DNA of 64,000 nt from Ziziphus jujuba (GCF_031755915.1 NC_083379.1:43408001-43472000), one strand, 5' to 3'. Counted from the stretch's first letter, positions 50,971 to 64,000 are shown. Made by a program: numbers and translations. Notes: generated by a model from the letters alone, not told the origin.

Positions 50971-53454
50971 AAAAAAAATAAAACTATTAAGATAGGCCTA
51001 ACCCCAAAAGAGACCTTTAATCATTCTCATCATCATTTCATTACCAATGATTAACACCCCCCTAGACATTTTCTTTGACGCTTTTTAAAGTAGTAGAAAA
51101 AAGCTTTAGTCCCCAAAATCCAAACCATAATTCTGTCATCATTGCATCTTCTGTACTGATCCAGAGTTAATTAATGTTCAATGTTAATCATAGGGTTCCA
51201 TTACAATCATCGCATCCACCAACCCAAGACCCCTATCGCAAGAAAGAATTCCCAAAATTCTCTAATTCCGCCACTGTTTTTACTACTTCCACCATCATGA
51301 TGCTTTTGTTTTTTTGTTTTTTTTTTTGGGTAAATTCACGATGCTTTTGTTTGACAAAGGAAGAAGTAGTATAAAGAAAAGGTGGAACAAATCTACTCAT
51401 GATCATATTTTTATTTGTAACAAAAGGGTTGGCAATTATAACACCTATGATTATGATCAAGGGCTAGAAAGTGCATCATCACTTTAAAACTTTGTTGTAT
51501 AATTGTTTAATGGGATTTATGTACTTAAAGCTCAGCTTTTTCTTGGATATATCTTTATGGGGTTTTTTTTCTAAATTGTCATTGTTGGCTAACCAAGGCA
51601 TGAGACATTCTCTTAAAACTTGTGAGTCCAGTCAGTGGTCCTGTCTCCTTGATTCAACCCAAAGCGTGCCCTTGAAAATCACCCCCACCTCATTGCTTAG
51701 CACATGTTTATGCACTTTTATTTTCCTTTATTTCTTTCTCTTTGAGGCGAACTTTTCATATATGCACATATAATAAAATCTTTTTCTCCATTTAAAAAAA
51801 AAAAAAAAGAAAAAAACTCCCAACATTCCAAAGACTATGCAACTAATCATATTCTTCATGATGATGCTGGTAATTATGGGATAATAATGTGTGGGTTTTT
51901 ATGAATTTTGTTCGTTTTTCAAGCATATTTTGCATGCTTAGTACTATAGTTTTTGGCTTGTGAGGTTTTTGGGCACTTGTTAATTTTATATTGACCAAAA
52001 AGTACCTAACGCTCAATCCATCATTGGAAATTAATTAGTACAAAATCATATGGTGCAGCTAAGTTAATGATGTTGTTGTTGATTATGAATATCATCATCA
52101 AGATGTGGGTTTTGCCAAAGTATATATAAATAATCATAAAAGGGTCTAATTTTAGATGTGAAAAAGTAGGTGAATTATGAATATTGGTTATTTTGAATTT
52201 GGGGGAGGGGAGTGTGAGAGAATAGTATGCTTAAAATAGGCATTTTCCGTTGAGAAAGCCGAAAGGAACCAGGATCTGAGGCTTGACTATTTGCTTTTCT
52301 TTTGGTTGGACATTCAAGTTGTTGACAAAAGCTGTAGAGGTTTGAAGATAACCAATTTGCGTCTGCGGATAAGCTTTTCAAAACTCATTATTTTTGTAGG
52401 TTTCTACCACCACCAAGCAAGTGGGCGCATTTTGACTTTCTTAAACAGTAAGCTGTTGCTTGCAATAAACCGCTTCGTTTTTATTTTTATTTTTATTTTT
52501 GCTCTGATGCTTAAACGACAACTTACAAGAAAAACAGGTGTCTTAATGTGCATGATAAGTGTCACTTTGTCGTTTCTGTTATTGGTTTTGTAGACCAAAA
52601 ACAAACAACGCAGGGTCCAATAGCAAGATTTTCGATGGACCAGACCAGTTCTAGTTTACCCATTTTATATCTTCAGGCCCGTTGGATTGAAGTGGGCTAC
52701 AAAATGTTCTGAATGCATTGCCCAAAACAAATAATAATAAATAAAATTTTATATAAATACCAAGTTGTATATTATTTTAATCACGATTTTGAAATTATAA
52801 ATTAAATCTAATTAAAGACATTTGATATAAAGTGATTAAATAAATAAAAAAAGAAATACCAAATACTAAGCTCTAAATTTCCCAAAATGTTTAAAATTTC
52901 TCAAAAATTTTGTTGTAAACTATTTTTATCAAATTATTTTGTAATTTAGAACTTCAATGTTCGAAACAAACTATTTTCTAAAAGTTTTTGTTAAGCAACT
53001 AAAGTGATTAGTCTCCAGAAACTAATGTTTACAAAAATTTAACATTGCTAAAACTTGTTAAGTATGAGGTCCAAATTTTCCAAAATGTTAATAATTTTCC
53101 TAAATCTTTGTTTTAAACCCCAATTGAACCATATATCGATGAATATTGGTAATGAAAGAACAAATAGAATATAAAGCTTTCATTTATGTAACAGTTCTGC
53201 ACAACAAGGCTCAGAAAACCAAGCAAAATGAAATGGCAAGAAAAATAAAAGACATTTTACAAGGACCTACTTTTCTGGTTGGGCAAGCACATCAAACTTG
53301 TACAGTATTTGAGCATACTAAAAACACAGAATACAGAGTAAAATTTGCAAAAAGAAAAGCTCTCTTCAATTGTGAGCTAGCACAGATCCAAAATAGTTTT
53401 TACATATGATTTGCATTTTTCATCAAATGAAGCAGAAGAAGCTCCTGCAAACCG
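50971..53454. other. Intergenic between convergent bHLH and RLK1
   Basis: bHLH 3' flank, poly-T/A runs and an AT-rich tail. From about 52780 the sequence is the diverged partner of 59660-60236, the 3' flank of RLK2. No gene supported. Confidence 0.6.
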
Positions 53455-56082
53455 TTACCTTGACTGGGGAACCCTTTGGGTACGTCTAAACATTTCAGGT
53501 AACTCACTTGACTCGGTCACATTGCTACCCACAGTCCTACCCATCTCCATTGCCAAGCATTGCTTTAATTCCATCACTACTTGAGTCATGGTCAGCCTTC
53601 TAATCGAAGTTGGAGATGCACAAGCCATTGCCACGTCTACTGCTCTCCAAACAGAGTTTTTGTCAAACTCTTGGTCTAGTCTAGGATCTACCATATTATA
53701 TATGTCTCCTCTGGAAAGGATGAGGTTAACCCATTCGATAATATGACCTTTCTGATCTTTGTTCTTTGCATTTTTGTCAATGGCACGTCGACCTGTGATT
53801 GTCTCCAATAGAACTACCCCAAAACTAAAAACATCACTTTTCTCAGTCAGTCTGTTTGAAATATAGTACCTGCAGCAGACAAAAAATTGTTGAAAACCTT
53901 TAAGTTGGTGTTTGGTTGGACAGAGTGATTGATAATAGGCAAGGAAAAACAGAGGAAATGACTAGAGATTGTTTGGTGGGATACTAACTCAGGGTCAAGA
54001 TAGCCTGGTGTTCCAACCACTACAGTTGACACATGAGAATCACCATCGGTAGGAAAGGCTCTAGAGAGCCCAAAATCAGCCAATTTCGCCTGCAACTTTT
54101 CATTCAGCAAGATGTTTGTGGTCTTCACATCTCTGTGGATCATGGGTGGTTTACATCCATTGTGCAAATATTCCAGTCCTGCAGTTCAAAGTTTGACAGA
54201 TAAAAATAATTCATTTACTTCATGAAAACTGGAAAGTACTAAAAATACATATATATATATATATATATACGCCAAACATCTTCAGACTGACCTTGTGCTG
54301 CATCAATTGATATTTTGAGTCTCTCTTCCCAACTCAGGGGATGGGGATTTCTATCTGCATATATATCCATGAATTAACAGTTTTTATTCTTACCTTTTCG
54401 TTTCATAATACATACATATATATATATATATTAAAGAATTGATAGGGGCATATATTGCACCTGATAGATGCCATGCTAAGTCTCCATTAGACATGTATTC
54501 ATAGATAAGCCCCATGTTAGGGCCTTCATCGCAATATCCAACAAGAGATGTCAGGTTTCTATGATAAACTCTTGTAAGAAGTTTGGCCTGTTCAGTAGAA
54601 GTTGCCTCTTTGTTAAGCATTATATACATAACAGAAGGGAATAGTATTATCTAATTGAAACAAATCAATGGCCTATTCAAAGAGCTAATGTTGCAGTACT
54701 AATGAACTCATAGAATGGGAAAAAAATTGCTTTGTCATACCTCTGCATGGAATTCCTTGAACCCTTGAGCTGATGAACGAGAGAGCATCTTGACAGCAAC
54801 CTCACTGTTGTTTAAGTAGCCATGGTAAACTGTTCCAAATCCTCCTTTCCCGATGACACGCTCGAAGTTCTTAGTAATTCCAAGGACTTGTGAGTATGTG
54901 AATTGCTGTTTCTTTATCTCTTCTGATTCCTCATCTTTTTTAATATTAAACTCAACATTCACTGTTGTAAGATTGGGTACCGCAGCTGAAAGGAATTTTG
55001 AGGCACGAATTTGTAAAGACTAGAAAAATTAATTTATGAATGATCATATATAGTACTGTTTGCTATAGCTACCTTGTTTTCTCCTTTTAAGGCCACAGAA
55101 GACAGCCACTGAAATGAGTAGGACAACCAGAAATCCACCAACTGAAGTTGCAACCGGAATGACAATAGAGTTGTCGCTTTTCTTGTCTTTCTTCTCATCA
55201 CATGGATTTGTCGAACATAGATTTGGATTTTCATCCACACTTGCATTGACAATAAATGAAAAACTCAGTTAAGACTAATTATAACCCCAATAATCCTCTG
55301 TTTTAAATAATTGGAAATTGAAATTGATTCCTATATGTGTTATATTATAATTAATCTCCTATATTCCTATGCACAAAATTATGAATGACTGACCTCAAAA
55401 AAATTGCTTCATTCTTTGATTTTTCATAGAGTCCTGATGGAAGTGTCCCAGAGAGGTTGTTGTGTTGCAGGTTTCTGTCAAGTAGAGAAAATATGTCAAT
55501 CCAGTGTGTGGATAAAGAAAATCCTATAGGAAATAAGGAAATAATTTTCCAGAGCCCCAAAAAAAAAAAAAAAAAAACTCACAGAATCCTCAGGTCAGGC
55601 ATCTGAGACAGAAAATCAGGAACCATCCCTGTTAAATTATTGTTTGACAAATCCCTGCAATTAATGGTTATCAATTAGAAGATCAGGAACTGCAAGTTTC
55701 ACTCTCCAAAGAGGTTGACATTATATGTATATATATACTCACAAAATCTGTAACAATATGAGGTCGGATATGTAAGGAGCTATGCTCTTAGTCAATCCAC
55801 TTGAGGACAAGTTCCTGAGGTGGTAGATAAGTCAATGAATCAGTAAGTAAATGAATGTGTTTAGGCTGAAAAAAACTATTTAGTTAAAGCTAAATAGTTA
55901 AAGCTAAATAATTATACTCACAAGGAGATGATTCTAGGTGGGTCAAAACCACTGTAGCTGCAATTGACACCATTCCATGTAGTAGGGGCACAAGGATCTC
56001 CTTGCCAGTCTCTAATCTTCAGTCCATAAAAGAACTTTATATTCATTATAGCATCAACTAATAATAATTTCACCACCCAACC

Positions 56083-56113
<31 letters not shown>

Positions 56114-58028
56114 TTAAGAAATTTTACTAAACATGGAAATATATGCAAATACATTATATATATATATGGAAATTCTATGGTGAGGATGGTCCGCATGAGG
56201 ACCGCAATATTGGTGACAGTTTTTCATAGTATTGGTGACGATTTTTTAGTATTGGTGACGATTTTTTAGAAAATCGTCACCAATACTATGAAAAACTGTC
56301 ACCAATACTGTGGTCCGCATGAGGATCGTCCGCACCATAGACGGACTGTATATATATATATACATATATATGTACCATCATTTTGGTCTGTTTGTGAGAG
56401 TACAAGCTGCTTCACCGTATAAACCTCAATGGCACTGATAACTGGTGGAAGTGTAGAATTCTCTGTTTTATTAATCCAAAACTCAAAATATGATCCGGTC
56501 TCAGGTGAAGTGCTATATACTGTGAATGCGCTCAAGTAATCAGGAAAAAATGGACCATACCAAAGCTTATTATTTAAAAATATGTTCATTGTTCTGGTTT
56601 GGTTCTCAATTTGGAGATCCTTGACAATCTCAGTGAAATGCAAGTAGAAGTAAAAGTCATTCGACACGTTATGCTCAGATGACCAGGGTAATTTCAAACC
56701 AGAATCGTTAGCGTTCTTCGGGGTCACAGCGGTGGTCAATACAATCGGTGGTGGTTCATATCTATTAGGTGTAACGGGTAATGAGGTATTTAAAACTTCC
56801 CAAGCATCGTCGTTCAAGGGTTCCCATATGCGATCCAAACTGTCATCTGGGTATCTGATCATCAACAAAATTATAAATGTTCATTATCTACATTTTCTTT
56901 CCTAATTCATTACCAAATTGCCAATATATATATATATATATATATATGGTGACATGGCTTTAAGCTGCAAATCATGGCAATTTGTCTCTAAAAATATATG
57001 TTTTATGATACCTTTTATTTTTCACTTTTCATATCATAAAGTTTTGTTACTTTCAAAAGAACATTTGCAACTAAATTCAATAAAGGCCTTTTATGCGGCG
57101 AAGCTATAATGACAATCCGGCGCAAACACAAAATTGTTTTAGTGGCAAAATAGAATTTTAATCATGAAATTTGTTTGTGCCAGTTGGTCACTATATAGCC
57201 ATATCACAAAAAATATTTTCAGTGACTTTTCAAATTTTTCTTTATTAGCTACAAAACTTTTAGTGCATCATTTTGTTACAAATGTTCAAATTTAGTAATG
57301 GTTAATCAAGAAGAGAAAATGACTGACCTCAGTAATTCGCTAGGTGACAAACCACAGTCTGCCCTTACAAAGAGTTCCAAAGACCCAGATTGAGTGACAT
57401 AACTGCCATTGTTGAGGAGCCTCAATTCTAAAGCCGATATGAAAGGTGTACCAGAGGCAGTGTTGACCAAACAAACATGTATATAGTCTGATTGAAGCAC
57501 ATGAATTATTTCAAAAGATGTGAGACTAAATGCATCCTCAAGTTTCACTGAATTCCATTTGTTAACTCCCAGATACAGGTCAAATTCTGGAGGCTGGCTT
57601 TTCGCGTCGTAGTTTCCATACATGAAACTTGCTCGGATCAAATAGCTATGGTTTCTTCCTTGAATCGGTCTAAGGGTGTAACAATTTTTGGTGCCTTCCG
57701 GGAAGCTTCGTACGTTTGAGAATCTCTTATAAAGAATTCTTGTATTGAATTCAGGAGATATAATCCTGCTCACACCAGTTTCGATGAATTTATCGTCTGT
57801 ACTGTAGCTGATGCCTGTTATATCATCTGTATAGTCGTTTGAAGCACCACAATCTATGCTAATAAAACCTGCAGAAAAAAGAATTAGCACCAATTCAATG
57901 AGTACTGGTCCACTGGAAGACGACAAGAGTTGCATATAAATTGCTTATATACCTTGTTGGTCCTGGCCATGAACAAGAACAAAAGCAACAGGAAGTAATA
58001 TTGCAAGAAGCAAGTACAGCTTAGCCAT
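53455..58028 (-). CDS. Malectin-like LRR receptor kinase (LRR-I subfamily), RLK1
   Basis: Plasma-membrane receptor-like Ser/Thr kinase, 887 aa. There are 13 exons, - strand: 58028-57953, 57868-57328, 56854-56376, 56057-55922, 55814-55743, 55654-55583, 55474-55394, 55239-55073, 54985-54741, 54587-54461, 54354-54292, 54178-53989 and 53869-53455; every junction is GT-AG and phases agree. Signal peptide at 1-22; malectin-like domain about 26-365 (FISIDCG start); LRRs about 390-485, one 24-residue repeat per 72-nt exon; membrane segment about 511-534; kinase about 580-860. Kinase residues: GKGGFG 587-592, VAVK Lys607, HRD with Asp703 and DFG 721-723, so an active RD kinase. The subfamily includes FRK1/SIRK-type stress and senescence kinases. 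Intron 3 carries a foldback element. The ligand is unknown. Confidence 0.95.
56174..56341. mobile_element. Foldback (MITE-like) element in RLK1 intron 3
   Basis: The 168-bp element is almost entirely inverted repeat. It starts TCTATGGTGAGGATGGTCC and ends GGATCGTCCGCACCATAGA; the arms pair over about 75 bases with few mismatches. The left arm contains an extra tandem AGTATTGGTGACGATTTTTT. It is flanked by TA-rich sequence that could hide a target-site duplication. The corresponding RLK2 intron (62855-62961) lacks it. Confidence 0.8.
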
Positions 58029-58999
58029 TTCCACTTTACACTACTTCATTGGAATTCCTTAAGGCATTAAATGGGATAATCTGAAACTACATTAACAATA
58101 ATAATAATAAAAAAACAGGTCAATTGTTGTCCAGTGTGTGGTGTATATATATACCCAAGTAGTGTCTTTTCCACAAGTCAAAATAACATATCAAAGACCT
58201 TTTCTTTTCTGTGATAGAATATTTGGCGTTGATATCAATTAATTAATTAATTATTTCGCTAATGCATTCCCTGTTCCCAAAATGACAAGGAATAATGGGA
58301 TACTTGGTAGTTTCTTGGAAGAGGGGCAACCAAGTTGGCTTATTAGTCTCTCTCTCTTTCTTTTTACTACTTGTTTTTAAAAAAATTAATTGAAACCAAT
58401 ATTCTTTTTATTAAATATAAAAACTTCCGTGTATTTACTACATTTTAATATACAATATTATCTGGATAAAATCAAATAAAATATGAATGAATTAATTGCA
58501 AAACAATTTGAGAAAATGTATGGTAAGTCTTGGTGTGATCTCATGACCATGAATCCTAATCCAAACTTACAGGTTTTTAATATTTTCTTAGTTAAATCAT
58601 CGCAATCACAAATTCAATCTCATCTAATTAAAATGAACTGAATTGATTCATGGGTAATAAGTGGTGGAATCACGTTCTATAATTATTTGAATGCTTCAAA
58701 GTCAAAGGTACAAAGTGAAACAAGTTGCGCTGTAATTGTCAATTTGGTCTAAAGGAAGCACCCAAAGGACAAGAAAAAAAGAGATTAAGATGATCTCTAA
58801 ATTCTTATTGCGCAAAAGCACATCATTTTTTGTAAAATATGAGCATCGTGTACAGAAAAATCAGAATACAGATTAAAAGCAAAAAGCTTTCTTTCATTAG
58901 GAAAGAGCACAAACCCAAATTAGCTTTTAACATGATCAATTTGAAGCAGAAAAATATTCTTCAAAATACTAATATTTCAGACACATCGTTCTTGAAAGT
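58029..58999 (-). promoter_or_regulatory. RLK1 promoter region
   Basis: A TA-run TATA-like element lies at 58143-58153, about 120 bp upstream of the ATG. GTCAA at 58177-58181 and GGTCAA at 58118-58123 give W-box-type TTGAC cores on the gene strand, as expected for stress-induced receptor kinases, but such short motifs occur often by chance. Distal sequence (58380-58990) is AT-rich and ends at the RLK relic. Confidence 0.4.
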
Positions 59000-59548
59000 C
59001 CTAGCCATCTCCATTGCCAATCATTGCTTTATTTCCATCACTATTTGACTCATGGTCGGCCTTTTGGGTTGAATTGAAAGATATACAAGCCATTTCCAGT
59101 TCTAACAATTTCCAAACAGAATTTCTGTCATAGTCTTGCGTTAATCTTGGATCTGCAGTATTCCCTATGTCCCCTTTGGATAGAATCAAGTTAACCCATT
59201 CAAACACATGACCATTCTGGTCACTGTTCTTGCTGATTGCTTGTCTACCTGTGACTATCTCCAACAAAACTACCCCAAAGCTAAATAATCACTTTTCTCA
59301 GTCAGCCTGTTTGACACATAGTACCTGCAGAGAAAAAAAGTTGGACCTCAGGGCAGGCTGATTATAATTAATAAGCAATCAAAAAGAGAGAATATGCTAT
59401 GCTGTGGAGTTTATTAGCAAGAAACAGAGCTATAATGTTAGATGCTTACTCAGGGTCAAGATAGCCTGGTGTGCCAACCACTACCAATCAGCCAATTTGG
59501 CCTGCAACTTTTCATTCAACAATATGTTTGTGGATTTCACATCTCTGT
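59000..59548 (-). pseudogene. LRR-RLK relic: remnants of the last two kinase exons
   Basis: Fragment of a third receptor kinase between RLK1 and RLK2. The exon 13 remnant (59324 to about 59000) keeps LEIVTGRQAISKN and [15 protein letters not shown] but has a base loss near 59283 (CTAAATAATCAC against CTAAAAACATCAC in RLK1) and a diverged end without the usual tail. The exon 12 remnant (59548-59450) lacks about 65 bases between the DFG region and [13 protein letters not shown], and breaks off at the HRD motif. No other exons are present. Confidence 0.88.
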
Positions 59549-60236
59549 TAAAAGTTAAAAGGTTTGCCACTTGCCCAACTAGGATTTTAATATTAAATCA
59601 TTAATTTAAATGATACTCTTAGCATTTGACATATTAATTTTAGTCTTAAACCGGGAAAGATCGTTATCGTAAAATTATAAATCAAATCTAATTAAAGGCA
59701 CTTGATTTGTGAAGGGATTCAATAAGAAAAAAAAAAAAAAGAAATACAAACAAACTAAGCTCCAAATTTCCTAAAATGTTCAAAATTTTGCAAATCAAAC
59801 TGTTTTATGTTGAACAAAAAAAAGGTAAATAGATCCTTGAAATAAATTTTTAGGAAGTTTAATATTATCAAAAACTCTTTTTATAAGGTCTAAAATTTCC
59901 AAACTATTTAAAATTTTCCAAAATCTTTGTTTTAAACCATTTACAAGTTTTACTCAAATAAAATTAAAAAAAGAAACAATAACTTTGAAGTATAACATTG
60001 AATATTAGTAAAGAAAAAACAAATAGATGTATGAAGAAATTTTACAAAGATATACCATTTCTCATTGGGCAAGCACATCAAACTTGTACAATATTGGAGC
60101 ATAATAAAACTCAGAATACAGATCAAAATTTACAAAAAGAAAAGCTTCTTTAATTATGATCTAGCCCACAACCAAAATAGTATTTACAATTGATCACATT
60201 TTTCACTAAATGAAGCAGAGAAGCTCCTCCAAAACG

Positions 60237-63200
60237 TTACCTTGACTGGGGACCCCTTTCGCTATATATAAACATTTCGGGTAACTCACTTGACTCAGTC
60301 ACATAACTCCTCCGAGTCCGATTCATCTCCATTGCCAAGCATTGCTTTAATTCCATCACTACTTGAATCATGGTCGGCCTTCTAGTCGAAGTTGGAGATG
60401 CACAAGCCATTGCCACTTCTACTGCTTTCCAAACAGAGTTTTTGTTAAAGTCTCGGTCTAATCTTGGATCTACAATATTATCTATGTCTCCATTGGAAAG
60501 AAGGAAGTCAACCCATTCGATAATATGACCTTTCTGATCCTTCATCTTGGCATTCTTGTTAATTGCACGTCGACCTGTGATTGTCTCCAATAGAACTACA
60601 CCAAAGCTAAACACATCGCTTTTCTCAGTCAGCCTGTTTGACACATAGTACCTGCAGACATGAAGTTGTAAGGACAAGGTGATTCATTATAGTCTCAAAA
60701 ACAGAGGAGATACTAAGAACAGAGATTGTGGTGGGATACTTACTCAGGGTCAAGATAGCCTGGAGTTCCAACCACTACTGTGGACAGATGAGAATCATCA
60801 CCATCAGCCGGAAAGGCTTTTGACAGCCCAAGATCAGCCAATTTGGCGTGCAACTTTCCATTCAGCAATATGTTTGTGGATTTCATATCTCTGTGAATAA
60901 TGGGTGGTTTACACCCATTGTGTAAATATTCCAGTCCTGCAGTTCAATTTTTGCAGAGATTAAAATAAAAATAAAAATTCATTTACTTAATTAAACCGGA
61001 AAGTACTATATAACAAATATATATGCCAAACATCTTCAAACTGACCCTGTGCTGAATCAATTGATATTTTGAGTCTCTCTTCCCAATTCAGGGGATGGGG
61101 ATTTCTATCTGCAAAACATATATACATCCATGAATTGATAGTTTGATTTGTTACCTTTTCATTTCAATAACAACTAAATGATAATATATTTTTATATGGT
61201 AAAGGTACACAGGGTACCTGATAGATGCCATGATAAGTCTCCGTTAGACATGTATTCATAGATGAGCCCCATATTAGGGCCTTCATCACAATATCCAACT
61301 AAAGGTGTCAAGTTTCTATGATGGACTCTTGTAAGAAGTTTTGCCTGTCCAATAAAATTGGTGGATGTCATATTACATGTCACACAGAAAAGTTTGATAC
61401 CCCTTTGTCAAGAAAGCAATGAATTGAAACAAATTTAATGGGCTTTTCACATTTCACAGAGCTAATGTTGCAGTACCTCCGCATGGAATTCCTTGAACCC
61501 TTGAGCTGATGAACGAGATAGCATCTTGACAGCCACCTCGCTGTTGTTTAAGTAGCCATAGTAAACTGTTCCAAATCCACCTTTCCCAATGACATGCCCA
61601 AAGTTGTTGGTTATTTTAAGGACTTCTGAGTATGTGAATTGCTGTTTCTTTATCTGTTTGAATTCCTCATCCCTTTTAATATTGAACTCAACATTTACCG
61701 CCGTAACACTGGGTATTGCAGCTGAGAGGAATTTTGGGGCAGAAGTTTGTAAAGACTTGAACAATTAATTCATGAATGATCATAAATAATACTCTTTACT
61801 AGTTACCTTTTTTTCTCCTTTTAAGGCCATAGAAAATAGCCACTGAAATAAATAGAACTAGAAATCCACCGACTGAGGATGCAACTGGAATAACAACAGA
61901 CTGGTTGCTTCTTTTGTCCTTCTCATCACATAGATTTGTCAAACATAGATTTGGATTTTCATCCACACTTGCATTTACAAGAAATGAAAAACTTAGTTAA
62001 GATTAAACATAACCTAATAATGCCATGTAAATATTTAAATAACTGGAAATTGAAATTGATCATTATGTTATATAATTAACCTCCTATATTCTTATCAACG
62101 AACTTTAATTATGTTATGTAATTAACCTCCTATATTCTTATAAACAAACTTTCAAATGACTGACCTCAACAAAATTGTTCCATTCTTTGATTTTTCAGAG
62201 AGTCCTAAAGGAAGTGTCCCTGAGAGGTTGTTGTGTCGAAGGTTTCTGTCAAGCAGAGAAAATATGTTAACTCATTCTGTTTGTGGATATATCTTATATA
62301 TATATATATATATATAGAAAATCCTAAAGGAAACAAAGTAATAATTTCAGACCAAAAGTTACTTACAAAACCCTCAAGTGTGGCATTTGAGACAGAAAAT
62401 CAGGAATCATCCCGGTTAAATTATTGTTTGACAAATCCCTATATTAATGATTTTAAATCAATCATGTTAAAAGATTCAGGAACTGTAAATCTGAAATGTT
62501 GTTAATCCCGTAAGAAGTTGACATTAATGTGTATATATATATACTCACAACATCTGTATCAATATGAGGTCTGATATGTAAGGAGCTATATTCCCAGTCA
62601 ATCCATTCGAGGACAAGTTCCTGAGGTGATAGATAAATCAATAAATCAGTAAGAACGTGATTTAGGCAGAAAAATTGGTAAATACTAAAATTAATTTGTT
62701 ATATGTAATTATACTCACAAGGACACGATTCTAGGTGGGTCAAAAGCATTGGAGCTGCAATTGAGACCATTCCATGGACTCGGGCCACAGGGATCTCCTT
62801 GCCAGTTTTTGATCTTCAGTCCATAGAAGGACTTGATATTCATTATAACATGAACTAAGAATGATTTCATCACCAAAACAAATAATTAAGAAAATTTACT
62901 AAACATGGAAATATTATATATATATGTATATATGTAACTAAGAAGCAACTTGCACATGTACCGTCACTTTGGTTTGTTTGTGACATTACAAGCTCGTTCA
63001 CAGTAAAAATCTCAAGGGCACTTAATAGCGGCGGAAGAGTTGAATTGTCAGTTTTGTTAATCCAAAACTCGAAATTTGACCCAATTGTTGGTGATCTGCT
63101 GCGGATTGTGTTTGCCCTCAAGTAAGTAGGAGAAAATGGACCATACCATATCTTATTATTTAAAAATATGTTCATTCCTCTTGTCTGGTTGTTAATCTGG

Positions 63201-63440
63201 AGATCCTTAATGACTTCAGTAAAATGAAAGTAGATGTAAAACTCGGTCGACAAGTTACCCTCAGATGACCAGGACAAATACAACCCAGATTCATTAGCGT
63301 TCTTTGGCGTCACAACAGTGTTCATCACAATCGATGGTTGTAGAAAACTATTAGGGGTAATGGCAAATGAGCTATTTAAAACTTCCCAAGCATCATTGTT
63401 CAAGGGTGACCACATGCGATCCAAACTGTCAGCCTTGTAC
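60237..63440 (-). CDS. Malectin-like LRR receptor kinase, RLK2, 5' end outside window, DLG variant
   Basis: Tandem paralogue of RLK1. Visible exons 3-13: 63440-62962, 62854-62719, 62620-62549, 62438-62367, 62245-62165, 61967-61807, 61721-61477, 61344-61218, 61108-61046, 60936-60744 and 60651-60237. Nine of the eleven have exactly the RLK1 length; exon 8 is 6 nt shorter and exon 12 is 3 nt longer (DGDDSH), both in frame. Exons 1-2 (signal peptide, start of malectin domain) lie beyond 64000. The kinase keeps GKGGFG, VAVK and HRD, but the magnesium-binding DFG motif reads DLG (ADLGLSK). No stop or frameshift is seen. Some kinases with DLG are active, so activity is likely but not assured. Confidence 0.93.
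62294..62316. repeat. TA microsatellite in RLK2 intron
   Basis: Alternating TA run between LRR exons 6 and 7. Confidence 0.8.
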
Positions 63441-64000
63441 CTGATCAACCATTAACAAAATTTTTAATGCAGTTCTTCATTAGATTTTAAATTTTTTTCC
63501 CCCCTTGATTAAACTAACTAGGGACAAAATTCCTAACTATAAATGCACAATCTGTAACTAGATATATGCGTTTTTATGACATTATATATATATATTTTTT
63601 TCTTTTAAGAAAAAGTTGCCAGTAAATTCATTAAGAACCTTCTATGCCATGAAGCTGAAATGACAATCTAGCCATAAACATAAATTTGTTTTGGTGACAA
63701 ATATAGTTTTAATCAAGGTTAAAAAAAATCGGTATCAAAAGAAATATTGAGTATTTAAAATATGAAAATATTTGTAGACATATAAAAAATTATTGAATAT
63801 TGATAAAAATTAATTTTATTTCTTAAAATAAAAATTTTTATTAAAATTTTAGAATTAGTTTATTTAATCAATTAATTATTAAATTAACTACTGTTAAGAT
63901 TGCAAAAATATCAAATGGATATTATATCTTTTCTTAAATCAATCAATATATAATAAACGTTAACGATCATAAATATATAATTAGTAATAAAAAATATGCA
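63441..64000 (-). other. Intron 2 of RLK2 running off the window
   Basis: No coding similarity to RLK1 exon 2 is found. An acceptor sits at 63441-63442 (gene strand CAG). AT-rich throughout. Confidence 0.7.

Noticed and set aside
51471..51773. 100-codon open frame downstream of the bHLH gene
   Set aside because: Hydrophobic low-complexity reading of AT-rich 3' flank with no supporting features.

Overview
This window is nuclear DNA of a flowering plant, most likely a eudicot. The evidence is GT-AG introns throughout, AT-rich introns and spacers, many TA, CT and poly-T tracts, and plant-only families: auxin-conjugate hydrolase, BC10-like glycosyltransferase, an ELF3-family protein, a HECATE/IND-type bHLH, a malectin-LRR receptor kinase and a neprosin-domain protein. 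The species cannot be named from the sequence alone. All gene models below were joined by hand from splice sites and reading phase.

Left part (1-18.5 kb): a tandem array of IAR3/ILR1-type IAA-amino-acid hydrolase genes on the + strand. It holds copy A (5' end outside the window, 455-2454), copy B (3864-6848, complete, 448 aa), a last-exon relic (8740-9101) and copy C (14708-18530, complete, 441 aa). The ribosomal protein eL28 gene (10156-13938) sits between the relic and copy C. Flanking homology shows that the duplicated unit carried the hydrolase together with the eL28 promoter, so a spare eL28-type promoter copy lies at about 7.75-7.83 kb.

Middle part (19.3-35 kb): a BC10-like glycosyltransferase (-), ribosomal protein eS30 (-) head to head with a TrmA/RumA-type tRNA/rRNA uracil-5-methyltransferase (+, 556 aa), and a neprosin-domain gene (+) broken by a frameshift and an in-frame stop.

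Right part (35.3-64 kb): an ELF3-family clock gene (-, 750 aa), a gene-poor stretch of about 9 kb with one TIR element, an intronless bHLH87-like gene (+, 451 aa), and a tandem pair of malectin-LRR receptor kinases (-). RLK1 is complete (13 exons, 887 aa). RLK2 has exons 3-13 in the window and a DFG-to-DLG change. A decayed kinase fragment lies between them.

From memory of Arabidopsis, the gene set matches several separate segments: At1g51760-51890, At3g21300-21340, At2g19160-19750 and At4g29180-29410. The window may therefore keep together an ancestral block that was split up after genome duplications in Brassicaceae. I found no wholly new system. The most unusual items are the promoter-fusion duplication junction, a foldback element present in RLK1 but absent from RLK2, the DLG kinase, and the loss of the ER-retention tail in hydrolase copy C.
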